Source of the DNA: Coptodactyla brooksi
Lineage: Eukaryota; Arthropoda; Insecta; Coleoptera; Scarabaeidae
NCBI GenBank assembly: GCA_033557675.1
Contig: JAWQRM010000196.1
Location: 1-26,837 of the forward strand
DNA length: 26,837 nucleotides
Reading direction: 5' to 3'
The translations under genes were made by a program, and so were the position numbers. Below the pieces are notes generated by a model. The model saw only the letters and a list, made by a program, of their open reading frames with translations, was not told the DNA's origin and searched no databases. Below are positions 1 through 8,925 of the stretch, piece after piece (position 1 is the stretch's first letter; the number at the start of each line of letters is the position of its first letter).

Positions 1-246
1 GAATTGGGCTTTGAATTGCTTCCGCATCCACCGTATTCTTCAGATCTGGCCCCCAGCGACTTTTTCCTGTTCTCAGACCTCAAGAGAATGCTCGCTGGAA
101 AGAAATTTAACGCCAACGAAGAGGTAATCGCGGAAACTGAGGCCTATTTTGAGGCTAAAGACAAATCGTACTATAAAAATGGTATCGAAAAATTGTATGA
201 CCGCTATAATCGTTGTATCGCCTTCGAAGGCAACTACTATGAATAA
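1..246 (+). CDS. mariner transposase, C-terminal fragment (runs off the left edge)
   Basis: This is the last 81 codons of a mariner (DD34D-type) transposase, the enzyme that cuts and pastes its own element at TA sites. The frame is open from base 1 to the TAA at 244-246. The fragment carries the family's third catalytic block, HPPYSSDLAPSDFF, in which the final D is the metal-binding residue. It then shows the usual C-terminal pattern, with EAYFEAKD..YYKNGIEKL..RYNRCIAFEGNYYE just before the stop, close to the NYVE ending common in mariners. The first two catalytic aspartates lie outside the window. No stop or frameshift is visible in this part, and the terminal repeat follows about 40 bases later, so this copy could be younger than the other relics here. 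Family assignment is by motif recognition; whether the whole element is intact cannot be judged. Confidence 0.85.
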   Translation, partial: ELGFELLPHPPYSSDLAPSDFFLFSDLKRMLAGKKFNANEEVIAETEAYFEAKDKSYYKNGIEKLYDRYNRCIAFEGNYYE

Positions 247-283
247 TAAAATCAAATTTTATCAAAAAAAAATTGTTTTCTAT

Positions 284-315
284 GTTAGCCTACGAACTTT
301 TCAGCCCAACTGTTA
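284..315 (+). repeat. mariner 3' terminal inverted repeat and TA target
   Basis: The stretch reading about gttagcctacgaacttttcag lies 40 bases after the transposase stop, where a mariner terminal repeat should be. It ends in ...cccaactgtTA, and the TA at 314-315 is the expected target duplication. The matching left end is outside the window, so the repeat cannot be paired here. Confidence 0.65.
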
Positions 316-576
316 GGATCACCTCTCAGGAAACGTGAATCATAAAACGCCATCCATAAAACAGGGTACGTCAAAACAACATGAAAAGAAAAACAACCAC
401 AAACTAGAAAAAATCTATAACCAAAATTATTTAATTCCAATGTTTGACCTCAATGTTGCATAATGAGTCGTAGTCGTCTCATAGCAGAATCACACTTGAC
501 TCCAACCACGAGTCCACTAGTGCTGCTTGACATCGTCCTACGTACACTTATTTTTTGACTACTAACAATAAATGTT
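316..576. other. no recognisable feature
   Basis: AT-rich sequence between the mariner end and the foldback. I see no coding frame, RNA gene or repeat boundary in it. Confidence 0.5.
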
Positions 577-916
577 TACATGATTGTAGTTTTCGGGGTT
601 TGTATGCCGTTGTATAGTTTTCTTCTTTTCTACTTCTTTCTGACGTTTCGTCAGATTCTGTAGCTGACGTTTTCAGAGGTTGGTCAATTCTGTTGTTGTC
701 GTAGACGGTTTGATCTTCTAGGTTGCTCAACTTCGTCTAATCTTGATATAATGTTGACAGATCTATATCTGTCAATATTGCTGATGAATGTTCGGGTTGA
801 CTTCGTTTCTGATTGGTTGGCTGAAGTCCTCGGCTGAGATTAAACCGTCTATGACAACAACAGAATTGACCGACCTCTGAAGATGTCGGTCGAAAACCCC
901 CAAAACTACAGTCATG
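577..916. repeat. foldback (long imperfect inverted repeat)
   Basis: The left arm (about 577-720) and right arm (about 845-916) are inverted copies of each other. Examples are acatgattgtagttttcgggg at 577 against the complement of cccccaaaactacagtcatgt near 896-916, and the block containing tcaattctgttgttgtcgtagacggttt near 684-710 against the complement of aaaccgtctatgacaacaacagaattga. The axis is a perfect hairpin at 754-775 (arms ttgacagat/atctgtcaa, loop ctat). The left arm holds an extra stretch of roughly 40 to 65 bases near 605-670. A 60-codon open frame on the minus strand (548-730) lies mostly within the left arm; I do not recognise it and do not call it a gene. Confidence 0.7.
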
Positions 917-1028
917 TTAACTCCAGCCGTGAAAACCTAAATACAAATAAAAGTTTATTTATCTATTTTCAAACGTTTAAGTTCGACGGACAAACAAAAA
1001 CTTCATCCTTACTAAAATAAAAGAATGA

Positions 1029-1055
1029 AGCTCAGAATAATTTTTATTCTGAGCT
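1029..1055. repeat. perfect 11-bp hairpin
   Basis: Arms agctcagaata (1029-1039) and tattctgagct (1045-1055) are perfect complements around the loop atttt. It sits immediately beyond the C-terminal end of the minus-strand transposase relic. There is no T-run or other sign that it acts as a terminator. Confidence 0.75.
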
Positions 1056-1890
1056 TATTCAAACTATTGGCTCGTTGATGATGTTGGTAAACGATACCTT
1101 TAGTGTACCTCCACAAAAAGAAGTCATTTCTCGGTCAATTTGGCGATTTAGACAACCAACAGTCATGTTGAAACCAAACCTCGTCAAAATTGAGTAGGCG
1201 CTTTCGGACAGCAGGAATCACTTGCTTCTGCAGTAGTTCTACATATTTGTTGGCATTCAGGTTTCCATCAATTAAAAAAGGTCCAATGATGATATCAGTC
1301 CAAACATTCAGCTTTTGTGAATACTGCGTTCGAGCACCAATAGTTAGATGCGCATTTTCCTCAGCCCAATATCGCATAATGGACAGATTGTGACGGATAT
1401 GAATAGGAAAAGACGATTCATCAGAAAAAATATTTCATTCTCGTTTGACTCTTCCATCATAGCTTCACAAAATTCCATTCGTGTGATATTATTCGCAAGA
1501 AAAATCTCTTGCGTAGTTCCCACTTTAAGGCAACGGAATTTAGTGCGCTTCAAAATGTTCCTGACTGTTCGAACCTCACACCCAGTTCTTGGGAGATTTG
1601 TCTGCTGCAGACAGGTTCACTGGCTGTACCAAATGCAGCTCTCTTTCAGGCTTCAATTGAGGTAGTCGAGGGTCACGAATTTTCAAGTGACAATGGACAA
1701 TATTGTTCGCCGTGTTGGAATTGGCTGATTTTTGAAAGCAACTGCGAATAAGTTTACAACTTCTTCCGAAGAGTTGCCGCTCAAATACCACTTGATAATT
1801 TGAACCCTCTCGGCGGTTGTAAAAATGGACACTCTGAAGCTGTTTGTGTTCGTCAACGCTCTCAGGGAATCTGCGTGCCTCTGTCCACAT
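1056..1890 (-). pseudogene. IS630/Tc1-mariner transposase relic (DUF4817-like family), copy 1
   Basis: This is a broken DDE transposase read leftwards from about 1890. Recognisable parts in order are an N-terminal helix-turn-helix region (1576-1890), the block KFRCLKVGTTQEIF..NITRMEFCE, the first catalytic aspartate in SDESSFPIH (1405-1425), and MRYWAEENAHLTIGARTQYSQKLNVW. After these comes the second catalytic aspartate in EVWFQHD, then the third-residue block NDFFLW..TKGIVYQH. The frame breaks at least twice. A shift in the A-run near 1424-1430 separates MEFCE...NEIFF from SDESSF, and a stop follows KSPN. Between the second and third catalytic blocks only a few residues remain where the family has about 35 to 40, so the copy is deleted as well as frameshifted. 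It cannot make active enzyme. Similar relics lie at 11430-12469, 24353-25075 and 25946-26837. Confidence 0.85.
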
Positions 1891-2411
1891 GGTTCGTACT
1901 ACGATTCTCTCGCTAATTGTCGTGCAATTTTCGGGATCGTCCGATTGGCCTAACCAATCATGTACGAGAATGCAATATCCCTATGAGACGACATGTAAAC
2001 TCAAAGATGTTTTTATCTAATTAACTGCCAATGGCTGGTTTTAAAGCATATTCATAAATAGCTTTATTAATCTTTAGATTTACTTTCTCTTACCAATTAG
2101 GTATAGAGAAAGTTCTGCATTTAAAAACCTATTTTTCGATTTCGATAGGTTGACAAATCAAGTATTTCACTTTACTGGTTGGTCCATCAGTTTGTATGTG
2201 TGTGAATCCTGTAGGTCTTGCACCAATCATGTCATTCAAATGCTGGTTTCTTGAAATAATGGTTCACTTTTAGGATATACTTTACATGTAAATGTGTAAA
2301 TTAGTATAAATTATATTTTTGATTACTATACTGTTTACTATATTAAACTTTTCTCTAATTATTTAAAAAAGCAGTAAGTGATTGGTTATCTACCTATATA
2401 TCTTAAGAGGC
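1891..2411. other. AT-rich spacer, no gene seen
   Basis: No open frame with recognisable motifs, no RNA gene and no clear repeat boundary. It lies between a transposase relic and a retrotransposon relic and is probably untraceable transposon debris or plain intergenic DNA. Confidence 0.4.
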
Positions 2412-2885
2412 CTAAGAAGATTCCACTTTTTCCACATCACCTGTGAGCTCTTCCCAGTGCAGGACTTCCATCAACTCCAGATCTTGTTTTACTGCCTGAA
2501 TCCATATAGTTCGAGGCCTACCCCTGCCTCTTCTTCCGATCACTCCTCTTGTTAGCGCTTGCTTTGTTGGCCTTTCTTCTCTCATCCTTGCCACGTATCC
2601 CAACCAACTCAATCGCTGGCTTCTTATGATTTGGCTTATAAGGGATTTCGCATATAGGTATTTTAGTTCATAGTTTGTTCTTAATTTTTCTTAATGCTTT
2701 CCTTTCCCATATCTTCAACGTTTCTTTTTCTCTTGTGTTGAGTATCCACGTTTCACATCCATATGTCGCCGTGAGTCTGGCGACTGCCCTATACATTCTT
2801 TCGTTTGCTTTTCTTGACACATCTTTTGATTTCAATATTGGCTTCATTGTCCCCGAACATTTTTGCCCTTTCACTCTCAGTTATT

Positions 2886-3078
2886 AAAGTCGAGGGTTTG
2901 AAATCTTTGGCTTTGTAACAAAGTAAAATTGAAGTCACCACTACGCCAAAACTTGAAGAGAGACTTTCATGGAAAGAATGAAAGACTTTCATCGCTCCTG
3001 GTGATGGTAACTTGGTTAGCGAAACGTACGTCGAGCATCCTCTCTTTAAGTTTTGGCGTAGTGGTAGCTTCGTTTTTA
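2886..3078. mobile_element. 193-bp non-coding element inside the LINE relic, with inverted repeats and 9-bp target duplication
   Basis: The direct repeat ctcagttat occurs at 2877-2885 and 3079-3087. Removing one copy with everything between restores the LINE reading frame exactly (ATITE into SERAK on the minus strand), so this is a clean insertion. Inside are inverted repeats of about 32 bases, containing accactacgccaaaactt (2931-2962 and the complement at 3040-3071). A hammerhead-like module lies between them at 2994-3036. It encodes nothing and is likely a non-autonomous element. A 9-bp duplication would fit several DNA transposon groups, and variable duplications also occur with retroelements, so the superfamily is open. 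Confidence 0.75.
2994..3036 (+). ncRNA. hammerhead-ribozyme-like module, copy A
   Basis: In order: gctc, CTGGTGA, an extra t, a stem ggtaac/gttagc around ttg, GAAA, a tiny stem ACG/CGT around ta, the base c after CGT, then gagc, which pairs with the opening gctc. This is the order of a type I hammerhead: stem I, core CUGANGA, stem II, GAAA, stem III, cleavage triplet GUC, stem I. Two facts count against activity in this copy. The core A is replaced by G (CTGGTGA), and a T is inserted between the core and stem II. The call is a resemblance seen by eye; no activity is claimed. Confidence 0.3.
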
Positions 3079-3599
3079 CTCAGTTATTGTTGCTCCCAGA
3101 TAGTTAAATTTGTTAACTTTTTCAAACGTGTAATTTTTACACAAGTTCTTATTTTTACCCAAGTTATTTCTAAACTTTTGTAGTTTTTATTCTCCTTCTT
3201 CTTTGACATTTAAATGTAGTTTGTTTTTTGTTCATTTATTATTAGTTTCTTCGCCGTTCTGCCCTTTTCTGCTATCTTGCGTAATGCCTTTTAAAGATTT
3301 TCTTTTGTTTTTGCAATCACTGCTCTATCATTGGCATAAGCTAAGCTTTGGCAGGTTTGCTGATATGTTGTTTCATTTGTTTTTATTCCTGACTCTCTGA
3401 TTATCTTTTATATTTTATATTGACAGTGGATGTCCCTGTCTTAATCATCTCCCTACCTTGAACTTGTCCGATACTTTGCCCTTCTTTGCCAAAATGGTTG
3501 ATGTTATGAATGTAAAAAAAAAACAAATTACATTATGAATGTAATTAAAACCATATTTTAAATATAATACTGTTCAATATGTGGATTTGGAACCTTTAT

Positions 3600-4375
3600 C
3601 GTTATCCATATTAATATTGTCCGAAGCGACAAGAGACTAAACTAGAAGATGTACATCGTACATGACTTTCTCTTACCTTGCCCATGGTTTAAATATAAAA
3701 AACAAGTTTATAAAAAATGTCTATTCGTACCTGTCATCTTTTTCCAAAAATGTGTAATATCGCCCAAACGGTGCGATTTAATTAAATAATTAAAAATCTG
3801 AAATTGGGTAGTTTTTAGAATAAGCTGAACACCCTGTATATTCGAAAGCTGTTTAAAATTATGAAGAATTCGATGTCATACAACCTTTACTTGAAACATT
3901 TTTTTATAGAGAGAGCAATACCCGAGATTAAGAACAAAATACTAAAACGAAAGAACGCTTAAGAACGAAAAACTCTTGCTCCATAAGACTGTATGTTTAT
4001 CAATTATGCTTATAACTTGAAAATTGTTGATTTTAAGCATGTACTATCCTTATAATTTTTTACTCATAATTTTATGTAGATTACAGAAATATAAAAGTTG
4101 TAAAAAAATAAAAAAAAAGTTTAGGTTAAGTACATCAACCATATGTATAATGTTCACGAAATTCTTGTTGTGCTCAGATTATATAATAATTAGGTTGTAA
4201 GTAAACCAGCAATATAAAAACGATACACAGACGGACGACGGACAGATCAACCACCAAAAATAGCATAGATAGGCTACAAAAAGCTTAATTCGTTAAGATC
4301 CATCAAAATCTCGACATTGATTTTTTGCAAATGCAATACTTTGTCTTAAGAGAGAGTAGTAAAAAGGACTGTTGC
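3600..4375 (-). repeat. dispersed non-coding repeat family, copy 1
   Basis: The reverse complement of this stretch matches 18230-19320 along much of its length. Shared landmarks in order are the cttaaga..aagtattgcatt block, attttgatg(g/a)atctt followed by gctttttgtagccta, tgctatttttggtggttgatctgtccgtc, taatctacataaaat, taatctcgggtattgct, accctgtata, acaggtacgaat and gagaaagtcatgt. The copy holds no convincing reading frame. The family could be a non-autonomous DNA element or Helitron-like, but I see no diagnostic ends. Confidence 0.75.
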
Positions 4376-4564
4376 TTCTTTTATCAAAATTCAATTTTAA
4401 GTTTTTCATAGATGAAAATGTGCGGAAAGCGTTCGTATGTCTTATGTCAAATAGGTAAACAAGAAATGCCTACAAAAGCTTGTAAAATGTTTCGTATAAC
4501 AACCCCAAAATATAAATAAAAAGTACCCTTCTCTAAAGCAGCTCAGCAAAATCTTTAAATACGA

Positions 4565-4930
4565 GGCTTTCGGAAATGTCCCACGTGATCAAATGCAGAT
4601 TTCTGTTCTAAGAATCTATTTATCATAATTTGGTAGTATTGTAATATTTTTGTGTGTCACATGATTTAGATTTATGGTAGCAAATTCAGAGAGCTTTCAC
4701 AATTAACAAACGTACAATTTTCGCTCGTTTATAGTATAGGATTCAATGTTAATACCCTTTGATAATAATGAATATTTCTTTCTATGTTATTTAACAGTAT
4801 ATTGATTTTGTTACGTCGTTGACTTTATCAGTTGTGGCAGTTAGGGTGTTTTATTTTAATCTTTACCATACTGTAAGTTTGGTTACCTAATATGTTGCGG
4901 TCACGTGGGACTTGGACATTTCTGAAAGCC
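4565..4930. repeat. repeat flanked by inverted ends, related to 25341-25470
   Basis: The left end ggctttcggaaatgtcccac (4565 onward) is the inverted counterpart of the right end near 4902-4930 (gtcacgtgggacttggacat then ttctgaaagcc), so this may be a MITE of about 366 bases. Its right part, 4801-4930, matches the reverse complement of 25341-25470 at roughly 85 percent by eye. No coding potential is seen. Confidence 0.55.
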
Positions 4931-4990
4931 CTATACATCTTAAAGCGCGGCGCAACATCTATTAAAGTTGTGAACATAGGAAAATAACTA

Positions 4991-5077
4991 TTCGATGCAC
5001 GTTTCGTTAACCAAGTTAGCATCATCAGGAGCGATAAAAGACATCCTCCTGATGTTGCTAACTTTGTTAGCAACATC
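4991..5077. repeat. two inverted copies of the hammerhead-like module (copy B and a hairpin partner)
   Basis: On the minus strand, 5028 down to 5001 reads CTGATGA, t, gctaac-ttg-gttaac, GAAAC, with the full conserved core of the module. On the plus strand, starting at 5046, ctcctgatgttgctaac begins a second copy pointing the other way. Its GAAA is lost, and it now forms a perfect 12-bp hairpin (gatgttgctaac at 5051-5062, loop ttt, gttagcaacatc at 5066-5077). The pair makes a head-to-head palindrome in which each arm is itself a hairpin. No transcript can be inferred. Confidence 0.55.
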
Positions 5078-5214
5078 GATTTTGAGTGGCACGATATGAA
5101 TTGTAATAAGTTGGTGTAATTTCACCAAAAAAAAAACATAATCGTCAAACATTCTTCCACGAAGATCTCGTCCAGCAACTATCTCGCTATCCCGAAGTCT
5201 TTTATTTCCGCACA

Positions 5215-5660
5215 TTGATTGTCGTCCTAGAGTTCGAGGTATAGCTTATAACTCCGGCTAATGGCGGCATTAATGCGATTCTGAGAATAAATCTTTTTCG
5301 CTTGGTACCCATCAGTTTTAATGTCTGTCGTTAACGTACGAGATGTGCAGCGGTAATCAGCGGTGAACGAAGAATGCAGAGTGAACTGTATGCGTGGATT
5401 CAAACTTCAGAACGATCACGTGTCGAAACGAGCGTCGTCGAGACTGTGATGAAGATAAAATCTAACTCGTATTACGCAACTGCAATTATTTTTGTATTAC
5501 ACGCTGTACGGTGTCGCTAAACGATACCAGCGCTGGGGTGGCTATATGCGCAAACAACAATGGCAGTCAGAGCCGGTCGCGAATCAACAGCAAATTACCA
5601 CCATTGTACGCCATGGCGTAACGATAAATGGTGTATTATCATTTTCACAATTACACAGTC
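5215..5660. other. CpG-dense, GC-richer island of unknown role
   Basis: CpG is frequent here (about 14 sites in the roughly 115 bases from 5332), unlike the flanking AT-rich DNA. A 72-codon open frame on the plus strand (5492-5710) lies within it but shows no motif I know. The island could be the 5' end or promoter of a gene whose exons I cannot recognise, or a younger unrecognised repeat. Confidence 0.3.
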
Positions 5661-6223
5661 AGGCGCCGCAACGCATATTATTAACATTTGATTTAGTAGT
5701 CTTTATATGACCCGAAAAGAAACGAAAAGGTGTGTCGAAATCGCGACTGGATTCAGGATATTAAATATAAAGAACTGCAACTACCGAATCTTGTCGTGAT
5801 TCCCCTCATATACTAATACCATATCCATGAGATGGTGGTTTTTAAATTATATAACGATTTTAAATTTTACAACGATTACCTCTATTATTATATAAATTAT
5901 TCTATAAACTTTCATTACATTTTTATCATTGCTATTAACAACATATCGTAGGCCCGTCGTTCCCGATATTTACACATATACGTTTTGAATCACTCTGTAT
6001 GTTCATTCCCTCTTTTTCCCAATAATGCTTTCCGAAACGGTAACATGTTATAATCCTGGTGATAAATTGTGTATTAATTATTTATTGACTCGTTCGTAAT
6101 GGTTTCAGATAATCATAATTATCGAACAGGATCTTATGGAGTTTATGCACATTGTCCGTCTCTTTTTATTTTCAACACTAATATGCAACAGTAATATACA
6201 GCAATAATATAATACATAGCAAA
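5661..6223. other. no gene seen
   Basis: AT-rich sequence without motifs or repeat boundaries. I looked here for the missing second terminal repeat of the adjacent piggyBac relic (a TTAA followed by CCC) and did not find it. Confidence 0.4.
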
Positions 6224-7007
6224 TTATTTCTTATAACAACTTTTACAGTCTTCCCTTGTACAGAAGGTTCTTATTCCAATTTGGACTTGTTTCTTTCCAT
6301 AGCACAAATGCATTATAAGCGTAAACATCAAGTATATTGTAGAAGAAAATAATAGGCCATCGATTGGGTTTTCTTTTGCAAGTGTATGTTGCAATATACT
6401 TTGACCTAACGTATCAACTACCTCTTTGGTAGAGTTATAATCTGGTATCATTTGCGGCTTCTTGTCGTCCCTGCTGCTCACTTCCTTATTGCGCACCCTT
6501 TGATTTTTTTCTGGCACTTCACCCGGACATTACCACTGCCATAAAGAGTCCATATTTTGATCCCACATTTTGCTGGGTTGCTGGGAATATAATGTTTGAA
6601 AAAACATTATGTTATCACCCACATTATACAATTTAGGCATAAATTCTATCCACTTCTCCCAAAACTCTCTTGTATCTAGATCTTCCCAATCGCATCCGTA
6701 CACTCTCCGACCTTCAATATTGCTGATTGTCAACACAATATTTTCAAGTGTAGGGTTCACGATAACTTGAACTTTGGACTAGGAGAAAGGTTCTAACATC
6801 CATGATATAACTTCGTGTTTTGATTGTACTAACTGTACAGGAACCCCAGCATTTGTTTGCACTACGTCATTATCTGAAGAATCATAGTCCGCTTCAGATT
6901 TCTCATAATTGGTATCGTCGCTTTTCAGCCTCGGAAATATTTGCATCGTCGAATGCATTTACGTGTACCTCTGCTATTTCTTTATCAGATAGAAATCGCC
7001 TCGCCAT
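6224..7007 (-). pseudogene. piggyBac transposase relic, copy 1
   Basis: Read leftwards from the ATG at 7007, the N-terminus MARRFLSDKEIAEVHVNAF is typical of insect piggyBac-like transposases. Next comes an acidic stretch and then NPTLENIVL.ISNIEGRRVYGCDWEDLD. A fusion to FWEKWIEFMPKLYNVGDN follows, then a GIKIWTLYGSG block in a shifted frame, then PQMIPDYNSTKEVVDTL, which holds the third catalytic aspartate, and a Cys-bearing tail (FCTREDCKSC). The family is about 560 to 600 residues long, and this relic spans only about 260. The parts around the first two catalytic aspartates (the VDE and CDNFFTS regions) are deleted or scrambled. It is dead. The enzyme would have moved its element precisely at TTAA sites. 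It is a different lineage from the copy at 9290-10975, judging by the terminal sequences. Confidence 0.85.
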
Positions 7008-7216
7008 TATTTATGATGATGCTTATTCAACACTGTATATAAAGAATCTGAAGTGCACTTTGAAATGCACGCACAGGCTTGCACAGACTTACATATTCTA
7101 TCAGTATGAATGCATAATCTTGTTGGTTGTTATATGGTTATAATACACTTATAGTATTCATATAAATAAGGTTAAAAAGAAAATTACATAAAATCAAATA
7201 AATCTAAATGGTTTTG

Positions 7217-7428
7217 GGTCATAATGACCCGAGGGTTATATATACGTAACAATTTTGTTTACAAAATTTAATAATAATTTCTTGCAAAAACTATTTGGCA
7301 ATATTTCACTTTACGCGCCAGCAAATAAAGGCACAAAATCTTGGAAACAAATAATCAAAAATGACAAAGTTATAGAACCTGAAAATCCATTTCGGGTCGT
7401 ATTGACCCGAGGAGCACGGTAGGGTTAA
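7217..7428 (-). repeat. piggyBac terminus with two subterminal palindromes and TTAA
   Basis: Upstream of the copy 1 start, the element ends at ...gcacggtaggg followed by TTAA (7425-7428). On the element strand it therefore begins CCCTACCGTGC after TTAA, as piggyBac ends do. The palindrome gggtcgtattgaccc (about 7394-7408) lies just inside. A near-identical palindrome, gggtcataatgaccc followed by gaggg, is repeated about 177 bases further in (7217-7231). Such subterminal repeats are plausible transposase binding sites. Confidence 0.65.
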
Positions 7429-8884
7429 TAACTGTTTAATTTTTGCTCAAAATGTTTTAGTGTAAACGTAAGTTCCACAAACACTTAACTTAAAAAGCGC
7501 ATTACTATCGCGAAAGGAAAAACAATTTAAAACTAATTAAATTGATTTCAGCGAAACAATACATACGACCCTGTACATAATCGTAAATAAAATTAGCTAC
7601 AGCTCGTTGTTGACAGATGTTCCTGTAGTGGAAGAGTTATCAAGTAATTTGCGCATATTGCTAATTGACAGAAATAACTTCAAAGGAAAGGCTCTTTAGG
7701 ACTGACAGCGTAATTATAATGTCGATAGATACAATATGAATGCTGTGATGGCTCAATAACCAGATATGGATGCTATTAGGAGGAATTAACGTTTATGCCC
7801 GTTAACATCTCATAAAATGCTTTGAAATTTGTCCTTTTGAAAGGACAATAACAAAACGAAAAATACACAATTAGTAACGGTAATTATCAAATTAAGTATT
7901 TGTCAAATTATAAACGTCATAAAAAGCACTGGTTAATGAATACGGAAAACGAAAATAATGATTACTTTGGTAATAATTGAAAAATAACAGATTCGCATGA
8001 ATACAATAAAAATAAAGATAAACGACTTAATTAAGTTGCTGTTGAAAATATCCAACACAACTGACTAAATAAATTTAAACTCTAGATGAGTAAAATGTCG
8101 AGAAGCCTAAATAAATATGATCTTTTTATTTTGATGTTTGGCTTCTTATGTGAAAGTTATAATTAAAGAAGGTTTATATTTTCTTTTAGTATATTTAGTT
8201 AATTATCTTAAAATAGTATTACTGATGTTTTTAGTGCGCTTGATCTCATCTTTTCGATTTTCACTAATGTGAATCTATTATTACTTATAACACCTTTAGT
8301 TTGTTAATTCGTTAAAATTAGTAATAATTACAGGCTGTTTGTTTTGAAAGTTGCTTTGATGCGACCAATTAGTATTCATAATTCGATTGATCTGTTAGTT
8401 AAACTTGTACATTTTTGCTAGGGCCAAATTTGTTTGAAACAAAGTAATAGCAGCATCACAGCAACAAAGTAGCAACACATAAACCATGGAATTTTTAGAA
8501 TTATGTTAAACGAAAATTACAATATTTAATAAAATTTTATTATGAAAAATTAAACGAAACAGAACTCATGAAATCATCAATATTAATGAATTCATTATAA
8601 TTTTTTGACTTATCAAAAACTGATCAAATAATATTTTATCGGTCTCTGCAATGTTTGTGGTGGAATATAATGTGTACGTTCGATAAATGCTTAATTTAGC
8701 CTAAATTGGTATTTTCTTTTATAGCTCATTATAGACGATTGCCTTTCTTAGAAATTTGGGCGATTCTTATAACCGGATAATTTTTCGGGGGCAAAAGTAT
8801 CAATCCCCAAGCAAAACATGCTCCCATAATCGAACGCTCTGTCGGACGAACAATACAATTTTCCCTCACAGACTCGAAATGATC
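7429..8884. other. AT-rich spacer, no gene seen
   Basis: About 1.45 kb without a long open frame or recognisable protein. It contains a small hairpin at 7829-7848 (ttgtcctt, loop ttga, aaggacaa). It separates two piggyBac relics of different lineages. Confidence 0.45.
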
Positions 8885-8925
8885 TTAACCTTCATAGGAT
8901 GGTCCGGGGTCTGCTAATACCCCAA
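8885..8925 (+). repeat. piggyBac copy 2, 5' terminal repeat with TTAA
   Basis: TTAA at 8885-8888 is followed by ccttcataggatggtc and the palindrome ggggtctgctaatacccc (about 8906-8923). This matches the layout of piggyBac-like termini: a TTAA target, a short terminal repeat beginning with C, then a GGGTC...ACCC palindrome. The transposase relic starts about 370 bases downstream in the same orientation. Confidence 0.65.

Larger units (their letters stand above)
2412..3480 (-). pseudogene. non-LTR retrotransposon reverse transcriptase relic, 5'-truncated
   Basis: Read leftwards from about 3480, the sequence shows the pieces of a LINE-type reverse transcriptase that copies its own RNA at a nicked target. 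A GVRQG-CPLS-like block (LRQGHPLS) comes first. It is followed by LAYANDRAVIAKT, which corresponds to the catalytic YADD box with the first D changed to N, and then by FNYLGATITE. After the insertion at 2886-3078 come SERAKMFGDNEANIEIKR, LTATYGCETWILNTREKETLKIWERKALRKI, and a C-terminal MSWLGYVARMREERPTKQAL...GRGRPRTIWIQAVKQDLELM. Many stops and shifts break the frame. The endonuclease domain and N-terminal part are absent, as expected of a 5'-truncated copy. The YGCETW and GRPRxxW motifs are shared by several non-LTR clades (RTE, CR1, Jockey and relatives), so I do not name the clade. Confidence 0.85.

Noticed and set aside
1348..1751. two plus-strand frames of 105 and 80 codons
   Set aside because: They are antisense to transposase copy 1.
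3203..3400. 65-codon Phe/Leu-rich plus-strand frame
   Set aside because: It is the antisense of the reverse-transcriptase relic.
4988..5215. 75-codon minus-strand frame
   Set aside because: Half of it is built from the palindromic hammerhead-like modules and the rest shows no motif.
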